Position numbers and translations under genes: made by a program | Shown: positions 43,557 to 53,000 of the stretch, one piece after another | Layout of the letters: each line of letters opens with the position of its first letter | How positions within the stretch are numbered: the first letter of the stretch is position 1 | Assembly (NCBI RefSeq): GCF_001429285.1 | Contig: NZ_LMJJ01000043.1 | Span: 37,763-101,762, forward strand | Length of the DNA: 64,000 bases | Reading direction: 5' to 3' | From: Ensifer sp. Root278 | GTDB taxonomy: Bacteria; Pseudomonadota; Alphaproteobacteria; Rhizobiales; Rhizobiaceae | Notes under the pieces: model-generated | Database searches by the model: none | What the model saw: the letters and a program-made list of their open reading frames with translations, nothing else | Told to the model about the DNA's origin: nothing

Positions 43557-45446
43557 ATGAAGACCTCGATAGCAACGGTTTCGCTGAGCGGCGATCTCAA
43601 GGACAAGCTGCGCGCCATCGCCAAGGCGGGCTTTGCCGGTGTCGAAATATTCGAGAACGACTTCCTTGCCTTCGACGAAAGCCCGCGCGAGGTCGGCCGA
43701 ATGGTGCGCGACTTTGGCCTGGAGATCAGTCTGTTCCAGCCGTTCCGTGATTTCGAGGGTATGCCGGAGCCACTCAGAGCCCGGACTTTCGACAGGGCCG
43801 AGCGCAAGTTTGACCTGATGCAGGAGTTGGGCACCGACTTGGTGCTCGTCTGCTCGAACGTGTCGCCGGCGGCAGTGGCTGGCATCGACAGGGCAGCCGC
43901 CGACTTTTGCGAACTCGGCGAGCGGGCGGCGAAGCGGAACTTGCGCGTCGGTTACGAGGCGCTCGCCTGGGGGCGCCATATCAGCGACCATCGCGATGCC
44001 TGGGAGATCGTCCGGCGCGCCGATCACCCGAGCATAGGCCTGATCCTCGACAGCTTTCATACCCTGTCGCGCAAGATCGAGATCAATTCGATCCGCTCGA
44101 TCCCGAAGGAGAAAATCTTCATCGTCCAGCTTGCGGATGCTCCGCTGATCGACATGGATCTGCTCTATTGGAGCCGGCACTTTCGCAATATGCCGGGCGA
44201 GGGCGACCTGCCGGTGACCGACTTTACCCGCGCGGTGGCGGCGACCGGCTATGATGGATATCTGTCGCTTGAAATCTTCAACGACCAGTTTCGCGGCGGT
44301 AACGCCAATGCCATCGCGGTCGACGGCTACCGCTCGCTGATCTATCTCGGGGACCAGGTGAAGCGCGCCGAGCCGGACGTCCGCCTGTCGGTTCCTGAGA
44401 TGCCCCCGCGCGTCGACGTCAAGGGAGTGGCCTTCGTGGAGTTCAGCGCCTCGGAGGACGAGGCGGGCGAGCTCGAAGCGCTGCTCGTCACCATCGGCTT
44501 CAGGAAAGCGGCGCAGCACCGGACCAAGCAGGTGGTGGTCTACCGCCAAGGCTCCATCAATCTGGTGATCAACACCGAGCGGGAAGGCTTCGCCAACGCT
44601 TCCTATCTGGTTCACGGCACGTCCGCCTATGCGTTCGGCCTCGTGGTCGACGATGCCAAAGCGACTGCTGAGCGAGCCCGGGCGCTTGGCGCTGAACCCT
44701 TCGAACAGCCAGTCGGCCCAGGAGAATTGCTGGTTCCGGCGATCCACGGTGTTGGCGGCGGGATCATCTACTTCCTCGACGAGCGATCCGACCTCGCCAG
44801 GATCTGGGAGATTGAGTTCGATCCGGTGCCGGACAAGGGAGCGGCGATACCAGCTGGCCTGACGACCATCGATCACATTGCCCAGACCGTCAAATATGAG
44901 GAGATGCTGACCTGGCTGCTGTTCTACACATCGCTGCTCGATGTGCGAAAGACGCCGATGATCGACATCGTCGATCCGGCCGGCATTGTTCGCAGCCAGG
45001 TCGTTGAGAATGATGCCGGGACGCTGCGCCTGACGTTGAACGGCGCGGAGAACCGCAACACGCTTGCGGGCCACTTCATCGCCGAGACCTTCGGCTCCGG
45101 TGTGCAGCATATTGCCTTTGCCACCTGCGACATCTTCGCAACGGCTGAGGCGCTGCGTGCAAACGGCTTCAAGGCGCTGCCGATCTCGCCGAACTACTAC
45201 GATGACGTCGAGGCGCGCTTCGGGCTCGACGCGGAACTTGTCGAGCGGCTGAGGGCCGAGAACATCCTTTATGACCGGGACGAGAACGGTGAATATTTCC
45301 AGCTCTACAGTCCGACCTACGGCGAAGGATTCTTCTTTGAAATCATCGAGCGGCGCGGGTATCGCGGATACGGAGCCGCCAATGCAATCTTTCGCATTGC
45401 GGCGCTGAAAAAATACCTGAGGCCAGAGGGTGTGCCTAAAAACTGA
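43557..45446 (+). CDS. quiC: 3-Dehydroshikimate dehydratase - HPPD-like dioxygenase-fold fusion (QuiC type)
   Basis: 629 aa. Residues 1-285 form an AP-endonuclease-2-like TIM barrel (KTSIATVSLSGDLKDKLRAI, LILDSFHTLSRKIE, SLEIFNDQF) with metal-binding Glu/Asp/His, the dehydratase domain converting 3-dehydroshikimate to protocatechuate. Residues 290-610 form a vicinal-oxygen-chelate domain of the 4-hydroxyphenylpyruvate dioxygenase family with a full metal triad: H about 441 (IDHIAQ), H about 518 (VQHIAF) and E about 596 (FFEIIE). This fusion is known from Pseudomonas-type QuiC1; the role of the second domain is unclear. AAGGA site before the ATG. Last gene of the TRAP cluster. Confidence 0.9.
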   Translation: MKTSIATVSLSGDLKDKLRAIAKAGFAGVEIFENDFLAFDESPREVGRMVRDFGLEISLFQPFRDFEGMPEPLRARTFDRAERKFDLMQELGTDLVLVCSNVSPAAVAGIDRAAADFCELGERAAKRNLRVGYEALAWGRHISDHRDAWEIVRRADHPSIGLILDSFHTLSRKIEINSIRSIPKEKIFIVQLADAPLIDMDLLYWSRHFRNMPGEGDLPVTDFTRAVAATGYDGYLSLEIFNDQFRGGNANAIAVDGYRSLIYLGDQVKRAEPDVRLSVPEMPPRVDVKGVAFVEFSASEDEAGELEALLVTIGFRKAAQHRTKQVVVYRQGSINLVINTEREGFANASYLVHGTSAYAFGLVVDDAKATAERARALGAEPFEQPVGPGELLVPAIHGVGGGIIYFLDERSDLARIWEIEFDPVPDKGAAIPAGLTTIDHIAQTVKYEEMLTWLLFYTSLLDVRKTPMIDIVDPAGIVRSQVVENDAGTLRLTLNGAENRNTLAGHFIAETFGSGVQHIAFATCDIFATAEALRANGFKALPISPNYYDDVEARFGLDAELVERLRAENILYDRDENGEYFQLYSPTYGEGFFFEIIERRGYRGYGAANAIFRIAALKKYLRPEGVPKN

Positions 45447-45933
45447 TCTTCCAACGTCAGCTTTGCGTCGGTAACTGGCACGGCTCAGGCAAGTGCTCAT
45501 TCCGATCGTTGAGGCGTCCTAGACGACCCAGCGTCACGCACGCACTTGCTATTGATGCTCTTTCCTTCGCGACCGAGGGGTCCGGCGTCGATGGAATGGG
45601 CGCCGAACGCTCTCTCGGCGCCCACATAATCAAGCTGGGGGCTAGGTTGTCAGAAGTAGCGAACCTCTTCGGCCTTTATGCTGAGCGGGTCTTTGCCGCG
45701 TTTGGACAGCCAGGAGTAGACGGGCGGCGATCGACTCCACGTGGATGTCGAGATCATGCATGGGCCGTCAGTATAGGCGAAGGCCGCAAGGGCTGCGTCC
45801 AATTCCCTTCCGTTTTTTCGCCGTTCATGCCTTCACAGGCAAATTCCGGATGTTTCCGATAGATACGGAAGTTCCATAATTAGTCGTACGCCTCAGCGGC
45901 CGTCAGATGTTCGATCCGAGGGGAACTTTACTT
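45447..45933. other. Gap after quiC with a strong hairpin
   Basis: No gene recognised. A perfect 9-bp stem, GGGCGCCGA/TCGGCGCCC with an eight-base loop, lies at 45598-45623. It has no T-tract but could end transcripts from the quiC side or be a palindromic repeat. Confidence 0.5.
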
Positions 45934-46149
45934 ATGTCGACCGGTTTTGCAGTGGAAAGCGCGAGCAACGAGTTTATGACTGAGAAAATTGTTCCTCCGC
46001 CCAAGAAGGGCGATCCCAAACCACGGCCCGTCCGCCGTCCCGAGCCCCAGGACTCGACGCCGAAGTCCGAAGAACGGATACATCCGCCTCGGGACACGAG
46101 AGAGGCGCCGGCGCCAAACCCGAATGGCGAGGATGCCACTCAACCGTGA
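45934..46149 (+). CDS. Proline-rich disordered small protein, 71 aa
   Basis: The start at 45934 follows GAGGGGAA; an internal ATG at 45976 (MTEKIVPPPKKGDPKPRPVR) is also possible. The sequence is rich in Pro, Lys, Arg and Glu and has no fold that I can predict. Similar short proline-rich proteins exist in rhizobia, without known function. Calling it coding rests on the ribosome site and composition only. Confidence 0.4.
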   Translation: MSTGFAVESASNEFMTEKIVPPPKKGDPKPRPVRRPEPQDSTPKSEERIHPPRDTREAPAPNPNGEDATQP

Positions 46150-46443
46150 CGGCGCGCCGTCGTGCGCCGAAGGCTAGCTGATCTGCCGCCCTTCGCCCGG
46201 CGCAGCCCCGACACGCCAAAAGGGGTTCGAGGGCGGGGAAGAACATAGGGCTCGACAGAACCGGCGTCGTGGGTGAGCCATAAAGCTGCCGTTCAATGGT
46301 CAGCAAATTGCCCCGGTACCGCCGCACCGAGCCCTTCCCAGCGTTTCATCGTCACTGACGCGTTCGGTATCCAGCCGACGTGAGTGACGATCGAAAGGCC
46401 CTATCGCTGCCGATTACGTCATGAACATCATAGAGGAATGAAT

Positions 46444-46869
46444 ATGATCACTCGTTACACGCCAATTTCATCGCTGACGGCTGCAATCTTCAGTTTCATG
46501 ATCTTCAGTCCAGCATCTGCCTTTGAAATTGCTCAGGCGCAAGAGACGCAGCCGACGCAGGGACAGGCCGACAACAAGGGTACGGACGCCGCCATCAGCG
46601 AACAAAAGATCGAAGCCTTTGCTGTTGCCTATCTTCAGGTCGACAAGGTCAGGCAGGAATATTCCGCAAAGATAGAAGCAACATCGGACGAGGCGGCGAA
46701 GAAGAAGCTGGAGACCGAAGGCAGCAAGAAAATGGTCGAAGCCGTCAAAGCATCGCCGGCCATTTCGGTCGAAGAATATTCGGCAATTCTTACAGCGGCA
46801 CAGAGCGATCCGGCAGTCGCCAAGAAGGTTCAGGCAGAACTTCAAAAGACCGCTCCGGCACAGCAGTAG
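46444..46869 (+). CDS. DUF4168-like secreted protein
   Basis: 141 aa. The second ATG (46444) has GAGGA at a 7-base distance; the first (46438) is too close. Signal peptide ends near SPASAF. The mature protein is helical and charged: SEQKIEAFAVAYLQVDKVRQ, then a Lys/Glu-rich stretch and VEEYSAILTAAQSDPAVAKK, the DUF4168 pattern. Periplasmic, function unknown. Alone between two gaps. Confidence 0.75.
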   Translation: MITRYTPISSLTAAIFSFMIFSPASAFEIAQAQETQPTQGQADNKGTDAAISEQKIEAFAVAYLQVDKVRQEYSAKIEATSDEAAKKKLETEGSKKMVEAVKASPAISVEEYSAILTAAQSDPAVAKKVQAELQKTAPAQQ

Positions 46870-47009
46870 GTGGCCTCGGCAGCAATCGGATTGCCGGACA
46901 CTTGCGTGCGGCCCGCGAACTCATTTTGCGGGCTTCCGCTCCCGAGTGCTAAATACGCAAGGAGGCTTGCTGGCAGGCCCCGTGGAACTGTCGGCTACTA
47001 GCGGCCACT

Positions 47010-47190
47010 TGCCAAATTTTGGCGGCCATTTCCAGCGACCTTTCGAATGCCTGCACCGGCAAACGCGAAACGCGTGTGGAAGTTGTAGGCGCCGGTGAAG
47101 ACGTTGGGCGTCGGAATGCCGCGGGCCGAGAGCACCGCGCCATCGGTGCCGCCGCACATCGGGATCAGCTTCTTGTCGATCCCGAGTTCG
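47010..47190 (-). pseudogene. Peptidase T (pepT) C-terminal relic
   Basis: On the minus strand one frame reads [20 protein letters not shown] then [20 protein letters not shown], closely matching the conserved end of peptidase T (family memory: GGTDGA, G.P.PN.FTG.YN.H). It then shifts frame to [19 protein letters not shown], the expected terminal helix. Upstream coding is missing. The dif-like repeat at 47312 lies about 120 bp from its broken 5' side. The rest of 46870-47501 holds no gene. Confidence 0.65.
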
Positions 47191-47311
47191 ATGCGCCGCG
47201 ATCACCACGCCATCCTCGAAGAGGGGATGTGTTTCCACGTCACCCCCTGCCACAAGTTCACGAGGAACCCAGTTCTCTTGCTTCCGCGGCATCGCCCGCG
47301 CGACAGGAAGG

Positions 47312-47346
47312 GTGCTTCAACGATCGCATAATGTATCGTCCGGAAC
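47312..47346 (+). repeat. Dif-like 35-bp repeat, copy 4
   Basis: Core TCGCATAATGTATCGTCCGG; identical at 31 of 35 positions to the copy at 24639. It borders the peptidase T relic. Confidence 0.7.
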
Positions 47347-47501
47347 GGTCGCTCGGGCAGGCGGATCGCGCATGGCCAGCCCTCCATGCTTTCCACTACG
47401 ATTTCAGCGACGATCTCCTGACCGTCGGCGCGCGGTTCTGAGCTTGATCGCCATCGCCTCGGAGCCGATAAGAGCGGGAAGCCATAGGGAGAATCGTTGC
47501 C

Positions 47502-47945
47502 ATGAGAGCACTTATCCAGCGCGTTTCATCTGCGCGTGTCACCGTCGACGAAACGGTGACGGGGGAAATCGGCAATGGTCTGTTGGTCTTCGTTTGTGCG
47601 ATGAAGGGTGACTCTGAAAAGGAAAGCGAATGGCTGGCGCGCAAGATTGTCAACCTGCGCATCTTCAGGGACGATGCGGATCGCATGAACCGTTCGCTTG
47701 TCGATGTCGGCGGCTCAGCTCTCATCGTCAGCCAGTTCACATTGGCCGCCGAGACGAAAGGAAACCGGCCGGGCTTTTCTACGGCAGCGCCGCCGGAGGA
47801 GGGCAAACGCCTATATGAGACTTTCTCTGCCAATTTCTCGGCCCTTGGCGTTGCCGTTGCGAATGGCGTCTTCGGTGCGGACATGCGGGTGGAATTGGCC
47901 AACGACGGTCCAGTTACGATCTGGCTGGACACGACGTCCGGCTAA
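47502..47945 (+). CDS. dtd: D-aminoacyl-tRNA deacylase
   Basis: 147 aa, full length. [20 protein letters not shown] is the family start; the catalytic SQFTLAA and the Gly-cisPro region NDGPVTIW at the C-terminus are present. It hydrolyses D-Tyr-, other D-aminoacyl- and Gly-tRNA(Ala) esters in the cytosol, protecting translation. A small variation, RPGFS in place of the more usual RPSFS, is not in the catalytic motifs. Apparently monocistronic. Confidence 0.95.
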   Translation: MRALIQRVSSARVTVDETVTGEIGNGLLVFVCAMKGDSEKESEWLARKIVNLRIFRDDADRMNRSLVDVGGSALIVSQFTLAAETKGNRPGFSTAAPPEEGKRLYETFSANFSALGVAVANGVFGADMRVELANDGPVTIWLDTTSG

Positions 47946-48229
47946 CCGCTTCAGGGTCGCATATTAAGCGGAACGAGCTTGAGGCGATGATCACCTATAC
48001 TCGCGATCGGATCGCCTGGATGAATGACTGTCGGGCCGGGTCAGAGCCCAGGTTGAATAGCATCGACATGCGATCGGAGGTGCCGGGCTTTGAGTTGAAT
48101 TACTACGAGCGTCGGTGCCCTTTGTTTGCGTCCACCCGCACGGCCGACGGCGCGATCCCTTCCACAAGGTCTGTGCTGAAAAGGTCGCGTCATCTATCGA
48201 ACGGAACTGCCAGGCTGGCGCCGAGTACG

Positions 48230-48877
48230 TCAGCTCCGGCTCCTGGCGAGAATTCCTGCGAGCACTGTAATCTCACGTTCGAGCACTTCGGGCGTTATGC
48301 CGACGAACCGTCCTTCAAGGCTGAGAGAGATCACGCCATGAACGGCCGCGAAGAACGTCCGGGCACGAATTGCCACGTCTTGGCGAGAAGCATCAGGCAT
48401 ATGTCGCGCGAGTGGTGCTGCGATGAGCCCGATCAGGAAAGCGTGTTCGGCAAGGTGCCACTCCGGAACGGAGACGCCCTCCGGCATCCTATGTTCGAAA
48501 AGGGCGGACCACAGGTTTCGCTCTGCTAGCGCGAAGCGCAGGTATGCCAGAGACAGGCTGAGGAAAGTCTCCTCAATGGCCGCTGATGGCGAAATCGCGG
48601 TGTTGAGGGTGTTCTCCAACTGTTTCAGCGTCCCCGAGTTGACGTGGAGAATCAGCCCGTCGAGATCATCGAAGACCGTGTAAAGACCACCGAGCGCCGC
48701 GCCGGCGCGTTCGGCGATATCCCGCGCGCGCAGGTTCTTCAGCCCTTGTTCGCGAATGAGCTCCGTGCAGGCGACTATCAGCCTTGCCTTCAGGTCTTCC
48801 TTCTTCGTTTGACGCTTTCCGACCACCGGTAACCTCATTTTTGAACGTTGTTCATTTTTAACTTGAACATCGTTCAT
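48230..48877 (-). CDS. TetR-family repressor of the pspA-aas unit
   Basis: 215 aa from the ATG at 48877, which lies inside one of three operator palindromes; an internal ATG at 48838 (MRLPVVGKRQTKKEDLKARL) is an alternative. HTH at about 45-75 (RARDIAERAGAALGGLYTVF), followed by a TetR_C WHG-type domain (WSALFEHRMPEGVSVPEW). The operators at 48842-48909 indicate autoregulation and control of the divergent pspA gene. The ligand may be an acyl compound, given the acyltransferase/acyl-ACP ligase downstream. Confidence 0.9.
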   Translation of the reverse strand: MNDVQVKNEQRSKMRLPVVGKRQTKKEDLKARLIVACTELIREQGLKNLRARDIAERAGAALGGLYTVFDDLDGLILHVNSGTLKQLENTLNTAISPSAAIEETFLSLSLAYLRFALAERNLWSALFEHRMPEGVSVPEWHLAEHAFLIGLIAAPLARHMPDASRQDVAIRARTFFAAVHGVISLSLEGRFVGITPEVLEREITVLAGILARSRS

Positions 48878-48909
48878 CTTTGTGACAAAAGATTATTGAA
48901 CATTGTTCA
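48842..48909. promoter_or_regulatory. Three TetR operators between the tetR and pspA genes
   Basis: Three near-identical 13-bp palindromes: TGAACGTTGTTCA (48842), TGAACATCGTTCA (48864) and TGAACATTGTTCA (48897). Starts are 22 and 33 bp apart, two and three helical turns, so repressors would line up on one face. The middle site includes the tetR start codon; the last lies 18 bp before the pspA start. Confidence 0.9.
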
Positions 48910-48926
48910 TACATGGAGGTGAGGAA

Positions 48927-49613
48927 ATGTTCAAACAAATCGCAACGCTGATACGAGGTCGCGCCCACGAGGCGGAGGAGGCCTTCGGCGATCGGCATGC
49001 GCTACCGATACTTGCGCAGCAGATCCGTGATGCCGCGCGCGGCGTCGAAAGCGCACGTCGGGCGGTCGCTCTGGCGATCGCGCAAAATCGCCTGGAAAAA
49101 GAAAATGCCGAGAGGCTCTCTGCCCGCATCGATGATCTCGAAGCGCGCGCTATCGCAGCCCTTGAAAAGGGGCGAGAGGATCTGGCTACCGAGGCTGCAG
49201 CCTCGATTGCTCGGCTGGAAACCGAACTGCAGAACGCACGTCAGGTTCAGGCGGAATTTACAGATGGAATAGATCGGTTGAGGCAAGCGGTGCGGCAGAG
49301 CGAAACGCGCCTGGCTGCGCTGCGCCGCGGCGAGCGCCTGGCCGAGGCACGTGACCGGACGCGGCGCCTTTCCCGAGACGTGCCTGGCAACGATCTGGCT
49401 ACGCTCAGCGATGCCGAGGCAACACTTGCGCGGCTCGAAACGCGCCAGCGCGAGGCTGAGTTGACGGCCGAGGCGCTAGTTGAGCTGGAAGACCGGCCTG
49501 ATCCGACCGCGCTTGCAGAGAAACTGGCCGCTGCCGGTTGCGGCCGCCCGCTCATAACGAGCGCTGAAGACGTGCTCGAGCGTCTGCGTGCCAAGGCAAA
49601 CCCTACTCTTTGA
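48927..49613 (+). CDS. pspA: PspA/IM30-family membrane-stress protein
   Basis: 228 aa from the ATG at 48927 (GGAGGTGAGG site). An N-terminal amphipathic helix (MFKQIATLIRGRAHEAEEAF) is followed by long coiled coils (about 30-180, rich in Arg/Glu/Ala), as in ESCRT-III-like PspA proteins that coat and repair the inner membrane. Relatives in this family often pair with lipid enzymes. It heads an operon with yiaA and aas-like genes under a TetR repressor. Confidence 0.88.
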   Translation: MFKQIATLIRGRAHEAEEAFGDRHALPILAQQIRDAARGVESARRAVALAIAQNRLEKENAERLSARIDDLEARAIAALEKGREDLATEAAASIARLETELQNARQVQAEFTDGIDRLRQAVRQSETRLAALRRGERLAEARDRTRRLSRDVPGNDLATLSDAEATLARLETRQREAELTAEALVELEDRPDPTALAEKLAAAGCGRPLITSAEDVLERLRAKANPTL

Positions 49614-49641
49614 ACCCACTATCTCTCAAAGGAAAACGACG

Positions 49642-49920
49642 ATGAACGACAGTCTGATGAAACACTCCCCGGCCTGGACCTCCTTCTCCTATGTGAGCTT
49701 CGGCGTGGCCGCCTTCATGGTGGTGATCGGCCTTTACATGATGCCGATCGATCTCTGGGGAAAGGGCTATCTCGCCATGGGCATCCTGATGCTCCTGCAG
49801 ACGGCGGTAAACGTCACCAAGACGCTGCGCGACAATCTGGAAGCTGAAAAGCTCATCCGCAGGATCGATGATGCAAAGACCGAGAAGCTGCTGCTCGGCA
49901 TCAAGGCCGACGACGTTTAA
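49642..49920 (+). CDS. YiaA/YiaB two-helix inner-membrane protein
   Basis: 92 aa from the ATG at 49642. Two helices (SFSYVSFGVAAFMVVIGLYM and YLAMGILMLLQTAVNVTKTL) and a short cytosolic tail match the YiaAB domain. Related E. coli proteins are inner-membrane proteins without a settled function. Located 28 bp after pspA and 93 bp before the acyltransferase gene, so part of the membrane-stress unit. Confidence 0.88.
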   Translation: MNDSLMKHSPAWTSFSYVSFGVAAFMVVIGLYMMPIDLWGKGYLAMGILMLLQTAVNVTKTLRDNLEAEKLIRRIDDAKTEKLLLGIKADDV

Positions 49921-50012
49921 TTCATCGTTAGCCCTGTCGCCACAAAGCACAACCTGTGAACGAGAGTGAAACGACTTTCATCTAGAACGCTCAAAAAAAG
50001 GGGAGACGTTCC

Positions 50013-53000
50013 GTGAAAAACAATCTCATGACTTCTCGGCGGTTTGCGCCACTCTTCTGGACGCAGTTCCTGTCGGCGTTCAACGATAATTTCCTCAAGA
50101 ACACGCTCGTCTTCCTCATCCTCGCCACCGTGGCGGCAAATGATGCCGGATCGCTCGTTACGCTGGCCGGCGCCGTCTTCATGGCGCCGTTCCTGCTCTT
50201 TTCCGCACTCGGCGGCCAACTTGCCGACAAGTTCGACAAGGCGGTCGTCGCCGAGAGGCTGAAGCGGTGGGAGCTCGCTGCCGCAGCCGTTGCGGTCGTC
50301 GGTATTGCGTTCTCCTCCATTGCCGTTCTGCTGGTTGCGCTCTTCCTGTTCGGTGCCATCTCCGCGCTCTTTGGGCCTGTCAAATACGGCATCCTGCCGG
50401 ACCACCTGGAGCGCAAGGAACTGCCGCGCGCGAACGCCTGGATCGAGGGGGCGACGTTCATCGCCATCCTCGGCGGCACAGTCGTCGCAGGGCTTGCCGC
50501 GGCCGATGGCGTCGATCCCTGGCTGTTTGGCCCCATGATGCTCGGCCTCGCGCTCGCCTGCTGGCTTTCCAGCCGCTACATTCCTCGCCTGGGCGCCAAG
50601 GCGCCGGACCTTGTCGTCGATCGCAACGTCCTCCGTTCCACGGGGCGGCTCCTCGCTTCACTGCGCAGCGACAAACGGCTCTGGCGCACCGCGCTGATGG
50701 CGGCGTGGTTCTGGCTGGTGGGCGCGATCGTACTGTCGTTGCTGCCGCCCATGGTGAAGAACTATCTCGGCGGCGACGAGACTGTGATCACTGCCTATCT
50801 CGCCGTCTTCGCCGTGGCGATCGGCGTTGGCTCGGCAATCGCTGCCTGGATGTCCGCAGGACGTATCGTGCTCCTGCCGGCACCGCTCGGCACCCTGATC
50901 ATGGCGCTGTTCGGCCTCGATCTCGCCTGGTGCGTCGGACATGCCGGTGCGGCCGCAGCGGCCGAGACGCTCTCCGCCTTTTTCGCCGGTCCCTACACTC
51001 TGCGCATCGCCATCGATCTGGCCGGCATGGCCATCGCCGGCGCCTTCCTGGCCGTACCCACGCTTGCGGCCCTTCAGGCCTGGGCGCAAGAGGACGAACG
51101 ATCGCGTGTCATCGGCGCGTCGAATGTATTGTCCGCGGCCTTCATCACCGCCGGCGGCGGCCTTGTCGCCGTCCTGCAGGCGTCCGGCGTGTCGACAGCG
51201 GTACTTTTCGCCGGCCTTGCGCTCGCCAATGCCGTGGCGGCCTGGGTCATGCTGCGCACGTTGCCGACCAATGCTTTCCGTGATTTCGTATCCATCCTCT
51301 TCCGCGCCTTCCTTCGGCTGGAAGTGGAGGGCCTCGACAATCTGAAAAAGGCGGGGCGTGCGCCGATCATCGCGCTCAACCATGTTTCCTTTCTCGATGG
51401 CGCACTGGCCCTGGCGCTGACGGACGAGGAACCGACCTTCGCGGTCGACTACACTATCGCCAAGGCGTGGTGGGTGAAACCGTTCCTGAAGATGTGCAAC
51501 TTCCTGCCGTTGGATCCTTCGAAGCCGATGGCAACGCGTACGCTCATCAAGACGGTCAACAATGGTGAGCCGCTCGTGATCTTCCCCGAGGGCCGCATCA
51601 CGGTCACCGGCGCGCTGATGAAGGTCTATGACGGCGCCGCGATGGTGGCCGACAAGACCGGCTCCATGGTCGTACCGGTTCGTATCGACGGGCTGGAGAA
51701 GAGCTACTTCTCGCGCCTCAGTTCCTTGCACGTTCGCCGCCGCCTGTTTCCGAAGGTGAAGGTCACCATTCTAGAGCCCGTTCGCCTCTCTGTTCCGGAA
51801 GAGCTGAAAGGTCGCAAGCGCCGCATGGCCGCGGGTGCTGCTCTCTACCAGGTCATGTCGATGTTGATGTTCCGCACCACGGATACCAACACCACCGTGC
51901 TCGAAAAGGTGATCAAGACGGCCAAGGAGCGCGGATTCAACCGGCTCGCTGTGCAGGACCCGGTCACCGGTTCCCTGTCGTATGGCAAGCTGCTGACGGG
52001 CGCGGCCGTGATTGGCGCGAAGTTCAAGTCGCTCTTCCCGGCTGAGAAGGCGCTCGGCGTTCTCTTGCCCAACGCCAACGGTGCGGTCGCAACCATCCTC
52101 GGCGTGATGTCCGCCGGCAAGGTGCCGGCAATGCTCAATTTCACGGCGGGCGCGGCCAACATCATTTCGGCCTGCAAGGCGGCGCAGGTCCGCTACGTGC
52201 TGACGTCGCGTGCCTTCGTCACCCAGGCGAAACTTGGCCCCGTCGTCGAGGAGTTGGCGAAGACGGTGGAAATTATCTGGCTCGATGATCTGCGCCAGAC
52301 GATCGGCCTTGCCGACAAGCTGCGCGGTCTCCTGCAGAAGGCACGTCCGCTTGTTCGACGCACAGCCGACGATCCGGCAGTCATACTCTATACCTCCGGT
52401 TCGGAAGGAACGCCGAAGGGCGTGGTGCTGACACACCGCAACATCCTCTCCAATGCGGCTCAAGCAGCGTCCCGCATCGATTTCCACTCGGGCGACAAGG
52501 TGTTCAACATCCTGCCGGTGTTCCATTCCTTCGGGCTCACCGCTGGTACTGTGCTGCCGCTCATCTCCGGCGTCCCCGTCTATTTCTATCCGTCGCCGTT
52601 GCACTACCGGATCATTCCGGAACTGATCTACGCCTCCAACGCAACGATCATCTTCGGGACCGACACCTTCCTGAACGGATATGCACGGACGGCTCATCCC
52701 TATGACTTCCGGTCGATCCGCTATTGCTTCGCCGGCGCCGAACCGGTCAGGGCGGCTACCCGTGCGCTCTACATGGAGAAGTTCGGCGTCCGCATCCTCG
52801 AAGGCTACGGTGTGACCGAGGCGGCGCCAGTGATTGCGCTGAACACGCCAATGTTCAACAAGGCCGGTAGCGTCGGCAAGATCATGCCGGGCATGGAGTA
52901 TAGGCTCGATGCCGTGCCGGGTGTCATGGAGGGCGGACGGCTTTTCATCCGCGGCGCCAACGTCATGGCCGGATATCTCCGCGTAGAAGCGCCCGGCGTA

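Noticed and set aside
43503..45500. A 665-aa open frame antisense to the quiC fusion gene
   Set aside because: High-GC mirror frame; composition is atypical and the sense strand encodes clear catalytic motifs.
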